Shown here: positions 22,389 through 35,593 of the stretch, piece after piece
How positions within the stretch are numbered: the first letter of the stretch is position 1
Layout: every line of letters begins with the position of its first letter
Assembly: GCA_026936325.1 (NCBI GenBank)
Contig: JAPTHN010000011.1
Coordinates: forward strand, 32,956,629 to 33,020,628
Length of the DNA: 64,000 nucleotides
From: Platynereis dumerilii
Lineage: Eukaryota; Annelida; Polychaeta; Phyllodocida; Nereididae
Direction of reading: 5' to 3'
The notes under the pieces: generated by a model
The model's input: only the letters and a program-made list of their open reading frames with translations
The model's database searches: none
What the model was told of the DNA's origin: nothing
Translations under genes and position numbers: made by a program

Positions 22389-23998
22389 AGTAATCATGGT
22401 AATAGGGTGCTCACTGCTCAGTTATTACTTGATTCAAAATTTCATGTCACAGTGTCACACAGACATTTTAGCCACTTCATATAAAGGCAAGCAGATGAGA
22501 CATTGGAAAAGCCACTTTACAAAATCTTCTCTACTCTATTCTCTGATTTATGGTTTTAATTGCAGCAATTTCCGGAGAAATGGGAGTTATTATAAGAAAT
22601 AATTGCATGTCTAGAATACATAAAGACTTCTACATTTCAAGCACGAAATAATTAGACCCCAGATACACTTGGTGCATACCAATTATGCAACTGCAAAGAA
22701 TTTGAGGCATTCTAATTCCATATACTGTTATAAAAATTGAATATATATATTATTAAAGTACGTGTAGGTGGTCTGTTTTACAGAATGCACAGGAAACGGA
22801 ATAATGGCAACGTCACAGCCAGATGAATGCTGGGAACCTTTGAAAGAAGCCATAAACAGATAAACGTAACCATGGCAACAAAGTGAATGTTTGTGTGACA
22901 GTTTCTAAATTGGGATAGTTCTACTTTCTATTGTGAACATGTAGTCCATTAACTAAAGGCAAGAAATGAATGGAGGACACTCAGGACAACAGAGCACACT
23001 CACAACCTCAATGATCACACAGCGAGATGTCAGCAGGTATTCATAGGCATTGTGACAGTGAATAGGCAGTGCACAGACCTCAGGTGAGCAAGGAGGAGCC
23101 CTGTCACAAATGATGGATCCATAAATAAACCAAAACCCTTTCCAATAAGTAAGTGTATGTACTAAAGAACACAATGTCATTTCTGTCACAACACTGCTGA
23201 TCATACTAGTAAACAGTTCAATAGGACTGCTGAACATTAAATAAACACCATACTAATGATTGAAATTGTAATATTGCAAAAGGACATAATCAGCTGATGA
23301 TAATTCTCCTGAACAGTTCACTTGAACCACAAACACATATCATCTGGATATAGGGCACACCAGTGCATATAGAGACATACATCTATGAACATCACCTATT
23401 TGTACAACATCAATTATCATTCCTGCATAGAACTATGAATGTTACATTCCACAGCATGAGCCCTGCATGAGCACTGAGCAATTCGTGCTGCAAACAATTC
23501 CTAACAAGACATTGCACATGTTGCATGTGCAAACAATGCTTACTCCATCAACAGACTGCAATTAATCAACAATTTCTCTCAATTCAAAACACAATCGTGA
23601 CCACAACTTGATACATAAAGGTAAAATCAATTTTAGCAACAAAGCAATCCCATTAAACATATCAACAAAAAAAAACATTATCTTGATTGCTTGACATGTT
23701 GGCCTATATGTCTGTATTCAGCAATGCCTCCAGTGTTTCAACTATGATACATCATAATTTTGACATGGAATGATGCATGATTTCATGGCAATTTATGATT
23801 CCATTTATCTTCATCCACAGAACATAAATATTCATTGCTCAGGATTTCTCCAATGGCTAGCAAAGACCATGTAGCTTGCATGGAGTTGCTACTGGCACAG
23901 TTCCATTTCACGAGCAGTCTGTGCAATATATAGACATATACATTATGCCATGTTTTGCTGCAATTCTGTGTATATATACAACTATACATCACTGTGAT
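22389..23998. other. Non-coding stretch, nothing recognised except an X-box-like motif
   Basis: No coding sequence is recognised. It contains the palindrome GTAACCATGGCAAC at 22866-22879, listed separately. The minus-strand frame at 22953-23237 has no domain. Confidence 0.5.
22866..22879. promoter_or_regulatory. RFX X-box-like palindrome
   Basis: GTAACCATGGCAAC matches the RFX-family consensus in which two GTNRCC-type half sites face each other with no spacer mismatch. RFX factors bind such sites in ciliary and neuronal gene promoters. There is no neighbouring gene start here, so a regulatory role is unproven. Confidence 0.35.
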
Positions 23999-24003
23999 AT
24001 AAT

Positions 24004-24514
24004 CAGTCAGGGAAATTATCACCAGCTGATGACAATCAATGTCCTCAGCCCCACATGACAATCACCCTAGCACTGTCATCACCCTCCCATGACACTCTCA
24101 CAGTGTCATGGCCTAGCCATGACTTTGGCAGTGCTCAAAATCATCTTTGACTGGCTATTTAAAAAGAACTACTGCAACCATCACTACCAAACTTGGTATA
24201 AAGTTGTATCACAGTGTCAACTAACTCTATGAATTTTGGCAGACCTATCCATTACATAATGAGCTAAAGAACCCGAAGGCTCCAGAGAAATTAGGAAATT
24301 GTCATCAGCTGCTGATGACTTTGCAGTATTTCGTGAAATTGGATAAAATTAAGTCCCGCAACTGACATGCTGCTGTGTGGTGAGGATGGCTGCAAAGACA
24401 TCAGACTTTCTTCTGAGACCCAACTGATCAACCCCACACACTCAATCATCCTGTCAGGGCCAGGACTTGGCTGGAATTGCAATTGTCCTCATATGCTGGT
24501 AATTTCCCTGACTG
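24004..24514 (-). mobile_element. MITE (CAGTCAGGG family), complete copy, best-preserved ends
   Basis: A 511-bp element with a perfect 15-bp terminal inverted repeat: CAGTCAGGGAAATTA at 24004-24018 and its reverse complement at 24500-24514. The 5-bp target duplication is ATAAT (23999-24003 and 24515-24519). It contains the 19-bp near-palindrome at 24301-24319. It is inverted relative to 12202-12716 and has no transposase frame. Confidence 0.93.
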
Positions 24515-27500
24515 ATAATATGTTGTCCATCTAACATCATAAAAAGCTCCAAATTGAAGTAACTGTCAAGTGTGATTCTCCGCATCTATAGAAACAGGTT
24601 AAGTGCAATTAGTTATCATGTCAATCAATTGCACTTAATTTGACTTAATGTTAAAATGATCGACATAGGTTGTGAATGACTTCACACCAGCTTTGCAACT
24701 GATAGTAACAGCAATAATAACGTTGGCACCCAAATCACCAGAATACTGGAAATATGCCAGGAAGGTTATTTTGTTGAATTTCTAACATAATATTGATTAG
24801 TTGCCTGTGTCGGCTGGATTTTTTTTCTTTTTAGAAAATTACAATTACAACAGCATCATAATGATTCTGGACTTTCTTGTTGCCCAGCCATTTTCTCAAA
24901 TAAGAATTGAACTGGAAGACCTTCCCTCACTACCTGCTTTGCATGAGGCCTACAAATGCTAGCTAATCTTCTGCATCCTGCTAAAATGTGACTTTTCGGG
25001 CTTCAAAACATGCAACTCGAGACTGACCCCTGACCTATTAGTGCAAATACTGCACCGTTGAAGCAGTGTTGTTCCAGGCAGTACCATCCTCTAACCCTGT
25101 GAAATCAAAGGGAAGAATCTCAGGAGATGACAAATGATCCAAATGTCTAAAGACCACACCTGTGAGGGTGCTGTGGAAAGCCCAACGGCCAAAGGTGACC
25201 AAGTTGTGATCATTCTAGCAGACCAAGAATACCTTGCAGACCTCTCGAACATGTTGAAGATGCAGTTTTGGCAGTATATTAATCAAGGGAGTGAAAGTCC
25301 GATCCTGCCCCAGGAATCAGTAATAGTTCGGCAGTAGGTACCACAATAGTCAATATAGTGATATACATTTATTTTTCCATTTTGATTGACATTTAGTTTT
25401 TCAACTATCTCCTTGTTTTACAAAAACATTAAAATACATCATGACATTGTACCGTGTACATGTGTAGTTCATCTTTGTTCTTCATGCCCACAGTTAATCC
25501 ACTGTCTTATAGATGCACATAATTGTGCTATTCAAGTTTCTCCTATAGCCCACTTCAGAGGTTCCACTAAAGAAAAGATTATGACACATTTGTCATGATG
25601 TGATCACTCAGGGTCAGACCAAGCAGACACTCTGAGGTCAATTATCAATGTCCATCAGCTTTCAAGGTTAAAACCTCTCACTTGCCCTGCAGCAACTGCA
25701 CTGGTCATTCAGCCCTATTCCAAACTGCACACCCTGGTATTTATCAGCTGACCACCAACCAGTTTGCTGTGCCAGGTCTACTGTATCTTTTGGCTGCCTC
25801 ACTATAAACAAGTGACATAGCAGTACTATCTGCACTCCCAATGCTGACTGATACCCAATGATATGCAAGTAACTTTCTGTGGGATGAGCATCTGGGCATA
25901 AGGAATGATGTCAGTTGAAAGTTTGCATTTCAGAACAGAGCTCAATGATGCTGACAGATAGTGACAAATAGTTGCTGAAATCAGTAGCAGAAATGCAAGC
26001 ATATAATTTTTAAAATCATATAATATTTTATTAAACTAGACAAAGTGAAATAATCATTTTTTAACAGAAAGTTATTTGGTGTACATTGTATAGAGACATA
26101 AGACCGATATCTCCATGCTTGTTTCTACTTGTAAAGAGAGTGATTTGCAGTCTTCACATGCACATCTGTGACATCACACTGCCAAATTGAATGCAATTTC
26201 AGCATTCTCTGGGTACCCATACGTCTTTGGTGCCTGTTGCCACCTGTGTAGAGTTTTAATTAAAAATGACTGGATAGCCTATTGCGTCACAGAAAGTATA
26301 AACAATACACATCACTCCAGTAATTTTATGACTTGGGTGTGTTTGTAAATGTTTTGCATCACTTTTTGACATTACGAAATGAGAGATGACAGATACATAA
26401 TTCTTTTTTGACATGTAGTGATTCCTGCAGGGTGAAAAATTTGCTTGTAGTCATTGACTTCCACCTCTGCAAGACTAGAGTACAAAGAACTGCAAATATT
26501 GGCAAGAACACAAGTTACACAGACCAGCCTCAGCAGCCAAGACAAATGATACTGTGATGTCACTGGTCATGTGACAGATCATGTGACAGTCAAGACAAAT
26601 GGTGGAGACGTCACTGCAGGTCATGTGAGTGTCATCACACTATTACATATACATAGTGTCACAGGCATGTTTACATGGCCAACAAACTATAATGGCTTTT
26701 GCCAAGTTTTGTACTTGTGACAATGAGAATCTGTGTGCAGAGTTGGAATAATCAATTTTTGGCAGAAATCATGAAATATGCAACACAGGTAACAGATCAG
26801 GAAGGTGCCATCCGAAACAACCGTGAGATCTGTACAATAGCGAAGAGACGCAACACACGGCATAATTTTCTTAACATTATGCGCGACATTAAAACTTTTC
26901 GTGGAAACGATCCTTGGTTAGCCAAATACTGCAAAAATTCACAGAAATGTATTTTTATTTTTTATTTGACAACAAAGAGTCTACCAATTATAAGCGACAA
27001 TGTTGTTCAACAGTAAAAATATTCTAGTTCACATGTAAAGGTGAATATCACAGGAACATTCTTGATTGTCCATGCGAGAATAGTAAACCAAGATGCGAAT
27101 CACAGTCAGCAACATGAGCAATATTATTTGGAGGCTAATGCTCGAGTTAAACCGGTCGATACACACTTTTAGCTTACTGACTCTACGATCTACATGCCCA
27201 TTGATAGAGACATTAGTATTAGATTAATATATTATTGTTACATTATGCCCAATATGTTGTATTGTCTGGACCTTACACAAGCGAAGAGATTCTTGGGAAT
27301 CTTGCACCACAGGCGACTAATCCATCTTTGGAAATGTCAGACAAGAAAAGAGTCAGAAAGACCCCCAGGAGATGCCTGATATGGTAATGGTGCAACCAAC
27401 AGTGGCAACTAATGCACTAAAAGAGTGATCGTACACCAAGACACAAGAAAAATATCTAATTGTCTAAAGAAACCAGCAGATTTATAGAAATCAAAATGGA

Positions 27501-30233
27501 AAGACTTACAAATGGCTATCTCAGTATCTTGGTCTCAACGAGAAAACAATGAAGATGAAAAGACTGTCACAGACAAGCAAAACCCCAAGACTCTTTTCGA
27601 TGTCAAGCCAAGGAAGAAATCAAATGTGGACAGTATGAAAGGTGATTCCTTTATATTTTTGGTTGATCCAGACCTTGATCAATTTTTATTTCTCAGACCA
27701 TTGTATAAATTAGCACCGATTTGAAAGTCATTGGTTTTGTCAAACATTTGTGACATGTCTATCTTGAATTTCCTACAAAATTTGGTGTCAACAAGATATC
27801 ATAAAATAACAGGAAAGTACAATTTCTGTTATAAAGGATAACCCATGCTCCATTTCCTATGGCAAGATGTATACACCAGAACCTTCGTTTTGCGGAAAAA
27901 AAGTTTAGCACAAATCAAACATCCCAGAGCAAGAGACGAAGCCAGAGACTTGAGTCCCAGAAATTCCCCATTTCACATGCTGCCACATTCACAGTATTTG
28001 CTTGCAGCATCTCAAACATTGTTCAACATCTTTCAACTTTGCAATTTCTTGCTCGAAGCAGCCTGAGCAGAGGAAGATGCAGTCTTCCTGGATGCTGTTG
28101 AACAGAGTTGGAGGCAAAAAAAGTAGCCAGAAAAATATGCAGCAAAAAGCTACAGAAAAAGAAAATGCAGAAGCAATAATCAGACTGTGGTAATGTTATG
28201 ATCCTTGGGGCAAGCTAGGGGCAAGACACGTTCCCAGAAAAGACCAATAATGTGGACCCAACTTCTAAACTTCCCCATCATAAATCAGTGCATATACTGT
28301 TACTGTACAGTGTAGACATAATAGATCTCATATTCTTCTCTTATGAGTAAAGCATATAGTTACACTGTACTGTGGTGTACAATCATACTGTTTTTCAGCG
28401 TTCATTTCAACATACGCATCTCAGCTCCCCTTCCACAGTTTCTGGATCTGTTTCTGTTGAACTTATCATATATGTGTTTGAGCTTATCATGCTACAGTTG
28501 GAGTTCAGCAATCAATCAGTCAGCTGGGTAGTTAGTCAAGACTATGGGTAGGTTCTAGTCAGGATGTCAGTCTTTCAATGATATATGGTCAATAGATCAG
28601 GGAGGAAACTAAATGGATCAATCAGTACCTTAAACCATACTTACATCAATCTAGGCCTTCAATCAGACTCAGTATTAAGAGAATCTCTCCTGTTGTGGTT
28701 CTTCTCACAATGAACTATAATTATTCAAAAAGATAACTCTAATCCTCAAGCTGATGTCCCTTAAAAGTAAACCAGAGATCCAAGTTAACCAGAATACTGA
28801 GAATAGTAAAGCAAACTGGTCTCAAATATGCGAGAAATGGACATATGTACATGATATACATGTTGGTCAATACATTTTTTCTGCACCCAGAATTTTTCAT
28901 TGAAAGTTTCTCAAAACTTTCAAAACCATGTCATAACTAGCATAATACATGCAACAGTCCATCCAGGGTCTGTATTTTAAAGTATTTTTGCTTTCACCAG
29001 TGCAATTGCCTGAACCTTGCACTTTAAAATATGTGTTGACATGGAAAGAGACAGATCACTTGACATCCTGCAATGGAAGCAACTGCTGGTGTCATGTGCA
29101 GCTCTTAGCTGAGTGCTTTCTTAAAATGCTTCTTAATTCATCATAAATACTTGCAACTTGTATATGGATACTATTAGATAGCATTCTACTCTTTTCAGAA
29201 AAGTTACGAACTGTTCATAGTTCATTTAAATAGCAGAAGAAGTACTGAATATCAATTTCTCTGGAAACAAGAATATGGTGTCTACTATCTGAAAATTGTG
29301 ATTAACAAGAATTTACAGACTAGCTGAATAATCATGAACGACACTAAACCTGACATATCAAGAAAGTGTTTCTGATTCCAGATATTATCAAATTTTGAAA
29401 AACTGAAATGTGTTGCAAAGAACAATGCAGGCTATCAATATAACACTATTTCCCCAATCAACAACACTGTAAAGAGACCAACACTATACATGTATGCTCT
29501 ATGTTCTCATTGCTAGACCGCCCTGAAAGGTGTTGCAAACATAGCAGAGTTTTCAACATTCTACTATATACATATTTTTAATCAACAATTCAACATCATT
29601 GTAAAGAGACTAACAAAACACTGAAACAGTTAAATACATCCCCACAATCCACATTACAAATGAAATCTCCTATCAGCTAATCAGACTTACATTGAGTTTC
29701 TCGATTATGCAAGAGAAGATCAACTTGCAGCAACATTTGTATTCCACCATGACAACCTCCATGGGAGCTCCATTAAATCCAGTGTCTAAATCAGATATGA
29801 GAAGTAGGGATCATCTAATGCTTACAAATGAACTGTGTCACTCATATCAATGTATATATATATCCAATGATATCTGTAGATCCTGTTTGGGTCACTATGC
29901 AATCATGTCATTCCTGGCATAACATGCAATATATTTAGGCCTATAACTATATTAAGTAATTTCATATCATAACTTCCAATTTGAACTTGGAGAGTTATTA
30001 TATAAACACATTAACATGATTATCATCTGATTATGTAGGGAGTTACTGGGAACTATATTTATCTTTTTCATTTTCCTTATATCAGTATATTGCAATAGTA
30101 ATTCGAGATGCATCAGTGACATACATCATTTCAAGTATTCATACTGGAGATCGTGACTATATTGTCTATATAATGAATGGAATCAAGTGGTATAAATAAA
30201 TATAGCAAGAAATAAGTCTACGAATTACAGGTA

Positions 30234-30269
30234 GAATTGGCTCAAGAATTGGCTCAAGAATTGGCTCAA
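30234..30269. repeat. 12-bp perfect triplication
   Basis: Three head-to-tail copies of GAATTGGCTCAA. It is a short minisatellite seed. Confidence 0.9.
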
Positions 30270-31139
30270 GAGGGCAGACAGGAGCTGTTGGGTTGGCAGG
30301 TGTTTCAGGCAGAAAGTAAGCAGGTAAGTAAGCCAAGGAATTGGCTGACATAATGACATACATCTGTTCTGAGACTATTCTAGTTGTGAACAAGAATCCA
30401 CAAAACATTGAGATGTGTAGAAAGAGCAAAACGAGTAAGAAGACATCCACAGTGTTGATTTTACCATGTTAAGAGATTTTTTTGGAGGACTTTCTTTCTG
30501 ACATCTTGTGACACAAAAAGAAAAGACTGAATCCGTGTTACTGTCAAGAAAAGAACAAACCTCAATCCATTTCGAATGAACTAATGACAATTTGTTATTG
30601 ACATATCTGCTCTTTGTCACATTCCCACAGGATTGTCAAGATGATTTGACACATCAAAGAACACAGCAGCACAAATCAATCATTTCACTAAAATCAATTA
30701 TCTGAAAAAGGGGCACAATTCCAACCACAAATAAAAAGTTCAATCGTCAATTTTACAACATAGGTATTTTTATCATGCATACTAAATTTTCTTATATTGC
30801 AACTTTTGGTCTTCTCTGCTTTTATATGCTTCTGCTAAGATCTTTCTCTTCTTTTAGTTTTAGATAGCATCACCATCTAACAAATTAAATATGTCCACAA
30901 GGTAAATATCCCAGCAATGTCTCAGTGGCAGTTGTCTCACCAATTAACCACCACAATGGAGGCGAATCTCCTTAATATCACATTATAAATACAAAACATG
31001 TGAGGCAATATTTGGAGCCTTGAGGCAACCCACATTAGAAGGGATAAAGCCAGGTATGTTGCTGGCTATTTATAGCATGGGCTGCATTGTTAAGGCTCCC
31101 AGGCAATAAATAACTGTGGAAGGGAAATCCACAGAGCAA

Positions 31140-31200
31140 ACACCTGGCAAAAGCAGCTGGCAAAAGCAGCAGGAAAAAGCAGCAGGCAGCAAAAGCAGCA
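31140..31200. repeat. CAAAAGCAGC-type short tandem repeats
   Basis: The ten-base word (C/A)AAAAGCAGC recurs about five times with CTGG or AGG spacers. Confidence 0.75.
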
Positions 31201-33082
31201 AGCCATAAGCAAGCTTTTAAAGCAACAAAAAAGGCAGAGGCATTCATCTCATCTTGTTGTGCTTACTCAGGCTTTATTAGCATTGTTTATTGGGAGTTCC
31301 GCATTTCATGTTTATCACTCTTTCCTGCTCAGTGCTAAAATATTGTTATAGTACACAGATATACACTGTACTGGGTAAGTCATTATGGCGAATACATCAA
31401 ATCATCTTAGTTCCAAATAACGATGTTCCATCTTGTTTGCGGTAGCCAATATCCTTTTATCAAGTACTAATTGTATATATCACTCCAGAAGTAAATTCAT
31501 ACCACATTTATGGCATATTATATGTGTTCTTTCAATTATCAAACACCTTTCATTTCATGTTGTTGCACGAAATATGAAAAATTATTAAAATTCCTTATTA
31601 TAGAGACCGGTACCATAGAGAACTTTGCGCACTATTTTCATGATCTTGCTTCTGTAAATTTCCAATCTTTTCAGTGATTAAGCCACGTACGCAATCAGAC
31701 AGAAAAAGATTCCTGAAGTTTCAAAAAGGCACAGTTGATCAGGGAGAAGTTCTGCAAGTCAAGAGGTCAGAGTTTTTGCCATGGAGATAGTCCTGTTCAA
31801 GTTCACTTTTGAAGGTCAATCTCTTATTTTCTTCCTGAACACTTTCATTAATGGATCTGTATTCTTGGTGAATCCTTTTGGGTGAAACATTCTCTTCAAT
31901 TTTCTATCTTAAAAGGAATCCTTTTTTCTTGAATCTTGAGTCAATTTTTTACAGGGAAATCTCTTTTTGGTTGACTTCATCCATTTGAGCTTTAACACCC
32001 CCATGCAATCCTATTGCCTCCCCTTCCACCCCAATGCCTTCCTTCTCAGGCTTCTGGCTTCAAGCTTCTTGCAATGCTAAAATCAATGCCTGCAGCAACC
32101 CATCTTAGGTCCATTGAAGAAATTAAATTATTCAACCAGACCCAGGGGGAAATGCATTGAAAACTGCATTGTATTTGACAGGAGATCAGCTGGAAATCAA
32201 GTTCAGTGGGAAATCAAGGAGCTCAGCTGGAAAGCAAGGCAGTGAGTGCATCAGGCAAACCTCTGTGCAAACATTTCTCAGATTCACTCAATATCATGTA
32301 TATCCACATTAATTTTGTTGTTGTTCCTCCCTTTTAGCGGTGGATCCAGGGGGCCTTGGGGGACTGGACCCCCCTTAGTCCACTGAGATTCGAATATAAT
32401 TTTGAAGAAAATAGTTTGCAAGACGTGGGCCGTGAATGTGGAAATACGTCAGGGCCCCTAATAGTCAACAAGAACCCGCGGGTTGCATAATGCAGGTGGA
32501 ATTTTCTACTCTAGGGTTGCGTTTGACACAATATTTTCAAAACTTGGATTTTCATATGCACGAGTTCTGAAACTTCAGGCCTTGGTAAAAAACAACTGTT
32601 TCTGGTCTTATTTTTCAGCTGTCAGAAGGGCATCATTTTGTTAATATCAATAAATGACAAAATCCTGTCTCTTAATACCCTGTACACATCCCATAATGCT
32701 CATACACGCCATTGCAGATGTTCTCCATCAGTGAAAATCTGAAAATCACATTCAAATGGCAAGATCAAGGTGCTCCGTCCAATCCACAAACTCATCTACG
32801 AAAACAATCTGTAACCAGATATGGAGCACTGAACACATTTGTAAGCAAAAACAGTTATATAGAATGTCTGAAGTTCATCTCAAATGTATTTTTTTTATTT
32901 ATTACACAAGGAAAACAGGAAACAAGAACCCAGGGGTTCAAAATGGAGGTGGTGTAGTGACTAATTTCGCATACCATGAATCCAGTAGATCATTCATCCT
33001 GCACTGCTATGACTACTCCGATAGATTTATAGATATATAGATTTATTTGCATATAGATTAGACATCCAGCATTATGTATATA

Positions 33083-33300
33083 TAGATATACAGATAGATA
33101 GCTAATAAGATAGATAGATATACACGAGTGCTGCCCTTTAAGAGCAGTAGTTGCTCACAGTGATTGATCGATGAGATGGCAGATACAACACGAGTTCTCT
33201 ACATGTTGCACATTTACCCCATTTTAAAATTATCAAAAGGGACACCAATTTAACATCTCATTTGAATGAAACACATTTGGGATTTTGATCTTGAAATTCC
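33083..33300 (-). mobile_element. SINE family B, copy 2 (decayed)
   Basis: The body matches the SINE at 60649-60945 in the ordered words GTTGCACATTTACCCCA, GGGACACCAATTTAA, CATCTCAT(T/C)(T/C)GAATGA, TGGGATTTT and CACTGAAAAT. The tail is GATA repeats at the same end in both copies. The tRNA-like head is missing. Confidence 0.75.
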
Positions 33301-33389
33301 ACTGAAAATATTCTAAATTGACTTACTCACTAATATGCTGCTCTATACATATGTCAATCTTCCTACCACTGCCAGCTAACTTGTGGACT

Positions 33390-33780
33390 GCCAAATTGAC
33401 CAAATGGTTAAGAACGATTGTCTGGCTACCACTGGCGCCGAGGGAGTGGGTTCAAATCTCACCCCGGGAACTCACTTCAGTCCGAGCCCATGGGACATTA
33501 AACGGAGGCGGGTTGTATCCAGTATTCTATGCTGGGGCAACTCAAAGACCCTGGGCATCCCTGAATTAATAGGGTATGCACCAGACTCACAGTCTTCTCA
33601 TCACTCATCATCACACGACGGTCACCAAAACTTGAGAATGCCGATGGCATGGTAACCTTTGGTAATGTTCCCTTAATCTCAGCCCATGGGCACTGCTCTG
33701 TGGCTGCCCTGAGCTGTATCTTGTGGAAGGCTCACCAGAAATTTCTTGAACCCCATGCGGAACATGACCCGTAATGGTTA
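33390..33780 (+). mobile_element. tRNA-derived SINE, family C, copy 1
   Basis: The head carries an A-box-like TGACCAAATGGTTA (33397-33410) and a B box GGTTCAAATCT (33449-33459). The separation is long, as in tRNA-Ser or tRNA-Leu with an extended variable arm. The body is shared with 22186-22388 up to about 33650. The right limit is uncertain. This is not a functional tRNA gene. Confidence 0.8.
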
Positions 33781-33902
33781 CGATTAAAGTTAAAATTACA
33801 ACTGCATCAATAAATCTATAAATCCAGAATTCAAAAATAGCTCTGATAGCTGAAATGAAGTGAAATCTCATGTCGGATAGGCATGAATATTATAGAAAGT
33901 TG

Positions 33903-34112
33903 GATAGATGATAGGGGCTAGGCCTATATGTACAGTATTTATGCATTTTGTAAGCTAATTAGGAGGACATAGCAATGAGGCGAAGGATGATTGAAACTGC
34001 TGTCCTAGTTGACCTGGTGAGAGCGTCAATCAGACCCTGGAGTCCAAGACCCAGCGAACCAGGGTGCGATTGACAACCACAGTGTGCTACAACTGAGCTA
34101 ACCCTACCGGCC
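33903..34112 (-). mobile_element. tRNA-derived SINE, family A, copy 2
   Basis: Shares AATTAGGAG, then GCAATGAGGCGAAGGATGAT and TTGAAAC with the SINE at 7367-7578. The minus-strand head has a tRNA-like TAGCTCAGTTGTAG and a degenerate B box around GGTTCGCTGGG. It is more decayed than the first copy and shows no clear target duplication. Confidence 0.75.
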
Positions 34113-34317
34113 TACCCTACCCCCATCTCCCAGGCATTTTTGATCATGTCACAAATGGTTTGAAGTACCAAATTGCAACCTATTACTCTGCTTACCAAAC
34201 CCTTTTGATAAAACTGCGTAATATAACTAATCTGAGTAATCTATCTATTTGATCTATATAATCTATCCTTCAAATTAATTTAATCAGATCTATCTAATAC
34301 ACCCTTTTAAAAAGTCC

Positions 34318-34395
34318 CTTATCTATCAATCTATCTATCTATCTATCTATCAGATTCTATCTATCTATCTACCTATCTATCTATTTACCCATCCA
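34318..34395. repeat. CTAT microsatellite
   Basis: Interrupted runs of CTAT/CTAC/CCAT tetranucleotides within the composite element. Confidence 0.9.
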
Positions 34396-34874
34396 TATAT
34401 ATATCTGACTAAAATAGTTGGAGATTTATAAAACAATTGAAATCTCATCTCTTGTGACCTAGTATTATGTTGACATCAATTTCCAGGTCAGAAAACAGAC
34501 CAATACACATCCTAATGTCACCATGACATAGTTCCAGGTCAGCTCATTTGCATACACAAAACACAATACACATAATTTTCAAAATGGTGGACAGCTCATT
34601 TGCATACACTAAACACAATACACATTATTTTCAAAATGGAGGACTGTAAGACCAAAAAAAAAACTCCAAACAAAAAACTGATGAAAAGAGTACTTAGAAT
34701 TATTTTAGGTTAATACAAGTAAGCTGCAATATTAGCCCTGTACCTCTAGTTTCGGGCAATTTAACAATTAGTAGATAATTTGAAACATGCAAAGAGTAAT
34801 TTCAGATTTCCTTCTCCAATTTCAAATATCCCGCCTAAATTTTACAGTCTTACACTCTCTTACCCACTCTCTTA

Positions 34875-34888
34875 CCCCCCCCCCCCCC
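34875..34888. repeat. Homopolymer of 14 C
   Basis: An uninterrupted run of 14 cytosines in AT-rich DNA. The length may be unreliable in sequencing. Confidence 0.9.
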
Positions 34889-35537
34889 TTCTCACCAACT
34901 ACATAAATGGCGGTGTGTAAACACCTCCATTAAAAAGAAATCTTACTTTTTCCGGACCATCATAAAAACACTTTTGTAATTTTGGCTATAAATGAGAACA
35001 TCTGTCTCTTAATACCCTATTTATAATCCCAAATGCTCCTAAACACCACTGTAGATGTTCTCCATATATGAAAATGTGACTTTCCAATAAGAAAATGCTA
35101 TTCAGAGGGCAAGATCATGGAGTTCGTCCCAATCCACAAAACCCATTTTTCTACAGAAACAATCTGTCAACAGGCCTAGAGCAATAACCACTGGATTTTT
35201 TAAAGCGAAAATTAGTATATAGATTGCCTGATATATATTCCACATACATTTTTCTTGATTCTTAGATTTGGGGATTAGAATAAATTATATATAACTTTTT
35301 TGATCGGCAGAAATGCATCATTTTACCCCATATTGTCACAAATATGATTTTCTTTATAAAAATAACCCATACATAATCCAAAATGCTTCGGCGCACAAAA
35401 CTAGGGGTTCTCCACTAACGGAAAATCTGATTTTCGAACACGAAAAATCACTATTTGATAGCAATATCGGGGTGCATGTTCTAATCCACAAAACCCATTA
35501 TATGGTAAGTGACTGGTATAATGCAGTTGCGCATGCG

Positions 35538-35577
35538 CACCTGCATTAATAACCTTGCACCTGCATTAATAACCTTG
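35538..35577. repeat. Perfect 20-bp tandem pair
   Basis: Two exact copies of CACCTGCATTAATAACCTTG, immediately preceded by the palindrome TGCGCATGCGCA. Together they sit 4 bp from the right terminus of the composite element. Confidence 0.9.
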
Positions 35578-35593
35578 TCCGGATCCGTCACTG

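Larger units (their letters stand above)
24520..32333. other. Long non-coding stretch, presumed intron or intergenic
   Basis: No gene, RNA gene or complete transposon is recognised in 7.8 kb. Minor features: GTCATGTGAC-type words near 26565-26630, a diverged duplication around 29400-29635 (CACTGTAAAGAGACCAAC / CATTGTAAAGAGACTAAC), a perfect 12-bp triplication at 30234-30269 (GAATTGGCTCAA) and CAAAAGCAGC repeats at 31140-31200. The frames at about 26699-27016, 27512-27724 and 27845-28193 lack recognisable domains and most have no ATG start. Confidence 0.5.
32334..35593. mobile_element. Composite non-autonomous DNA transposon with nested insertions
   Basis: The left end reads AGCGGTGGATCCAGGGGG and the right end reads GGATCCGTCACTG, an imperfect inverted pair resembling the CAGTGNCGGATCC-type ends seen in hAT-like elements. 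The flanks share CTTTT but no clean 8-bp duplication is visible. Inside are diverged direct copies of one segment at about 32660-32960 and 35000-35190, with a third likely at about 35300-35510. All share words such as CTCTTAATACCCT, TGTTCTCCA and CAATCCACAAA. SINEs and GATA/CTAT repeats (33050-34400) sit between them. A perfect 20-bp tandem pair ends it (35538-35577). No transposase frame is seen. The outer limits are moderately certain. Confidence 0.55.

Noticed and set aside
26699-27016. 105-codon frame with a basic segment (TIAKRRNTRHNFLNIMRDIK).
   Set aside because: It has no ATG at its start, no recognised domain, and ends in low-complexity hydrophobic sequence. A decayed transposase cannot be excluded but is not supported.
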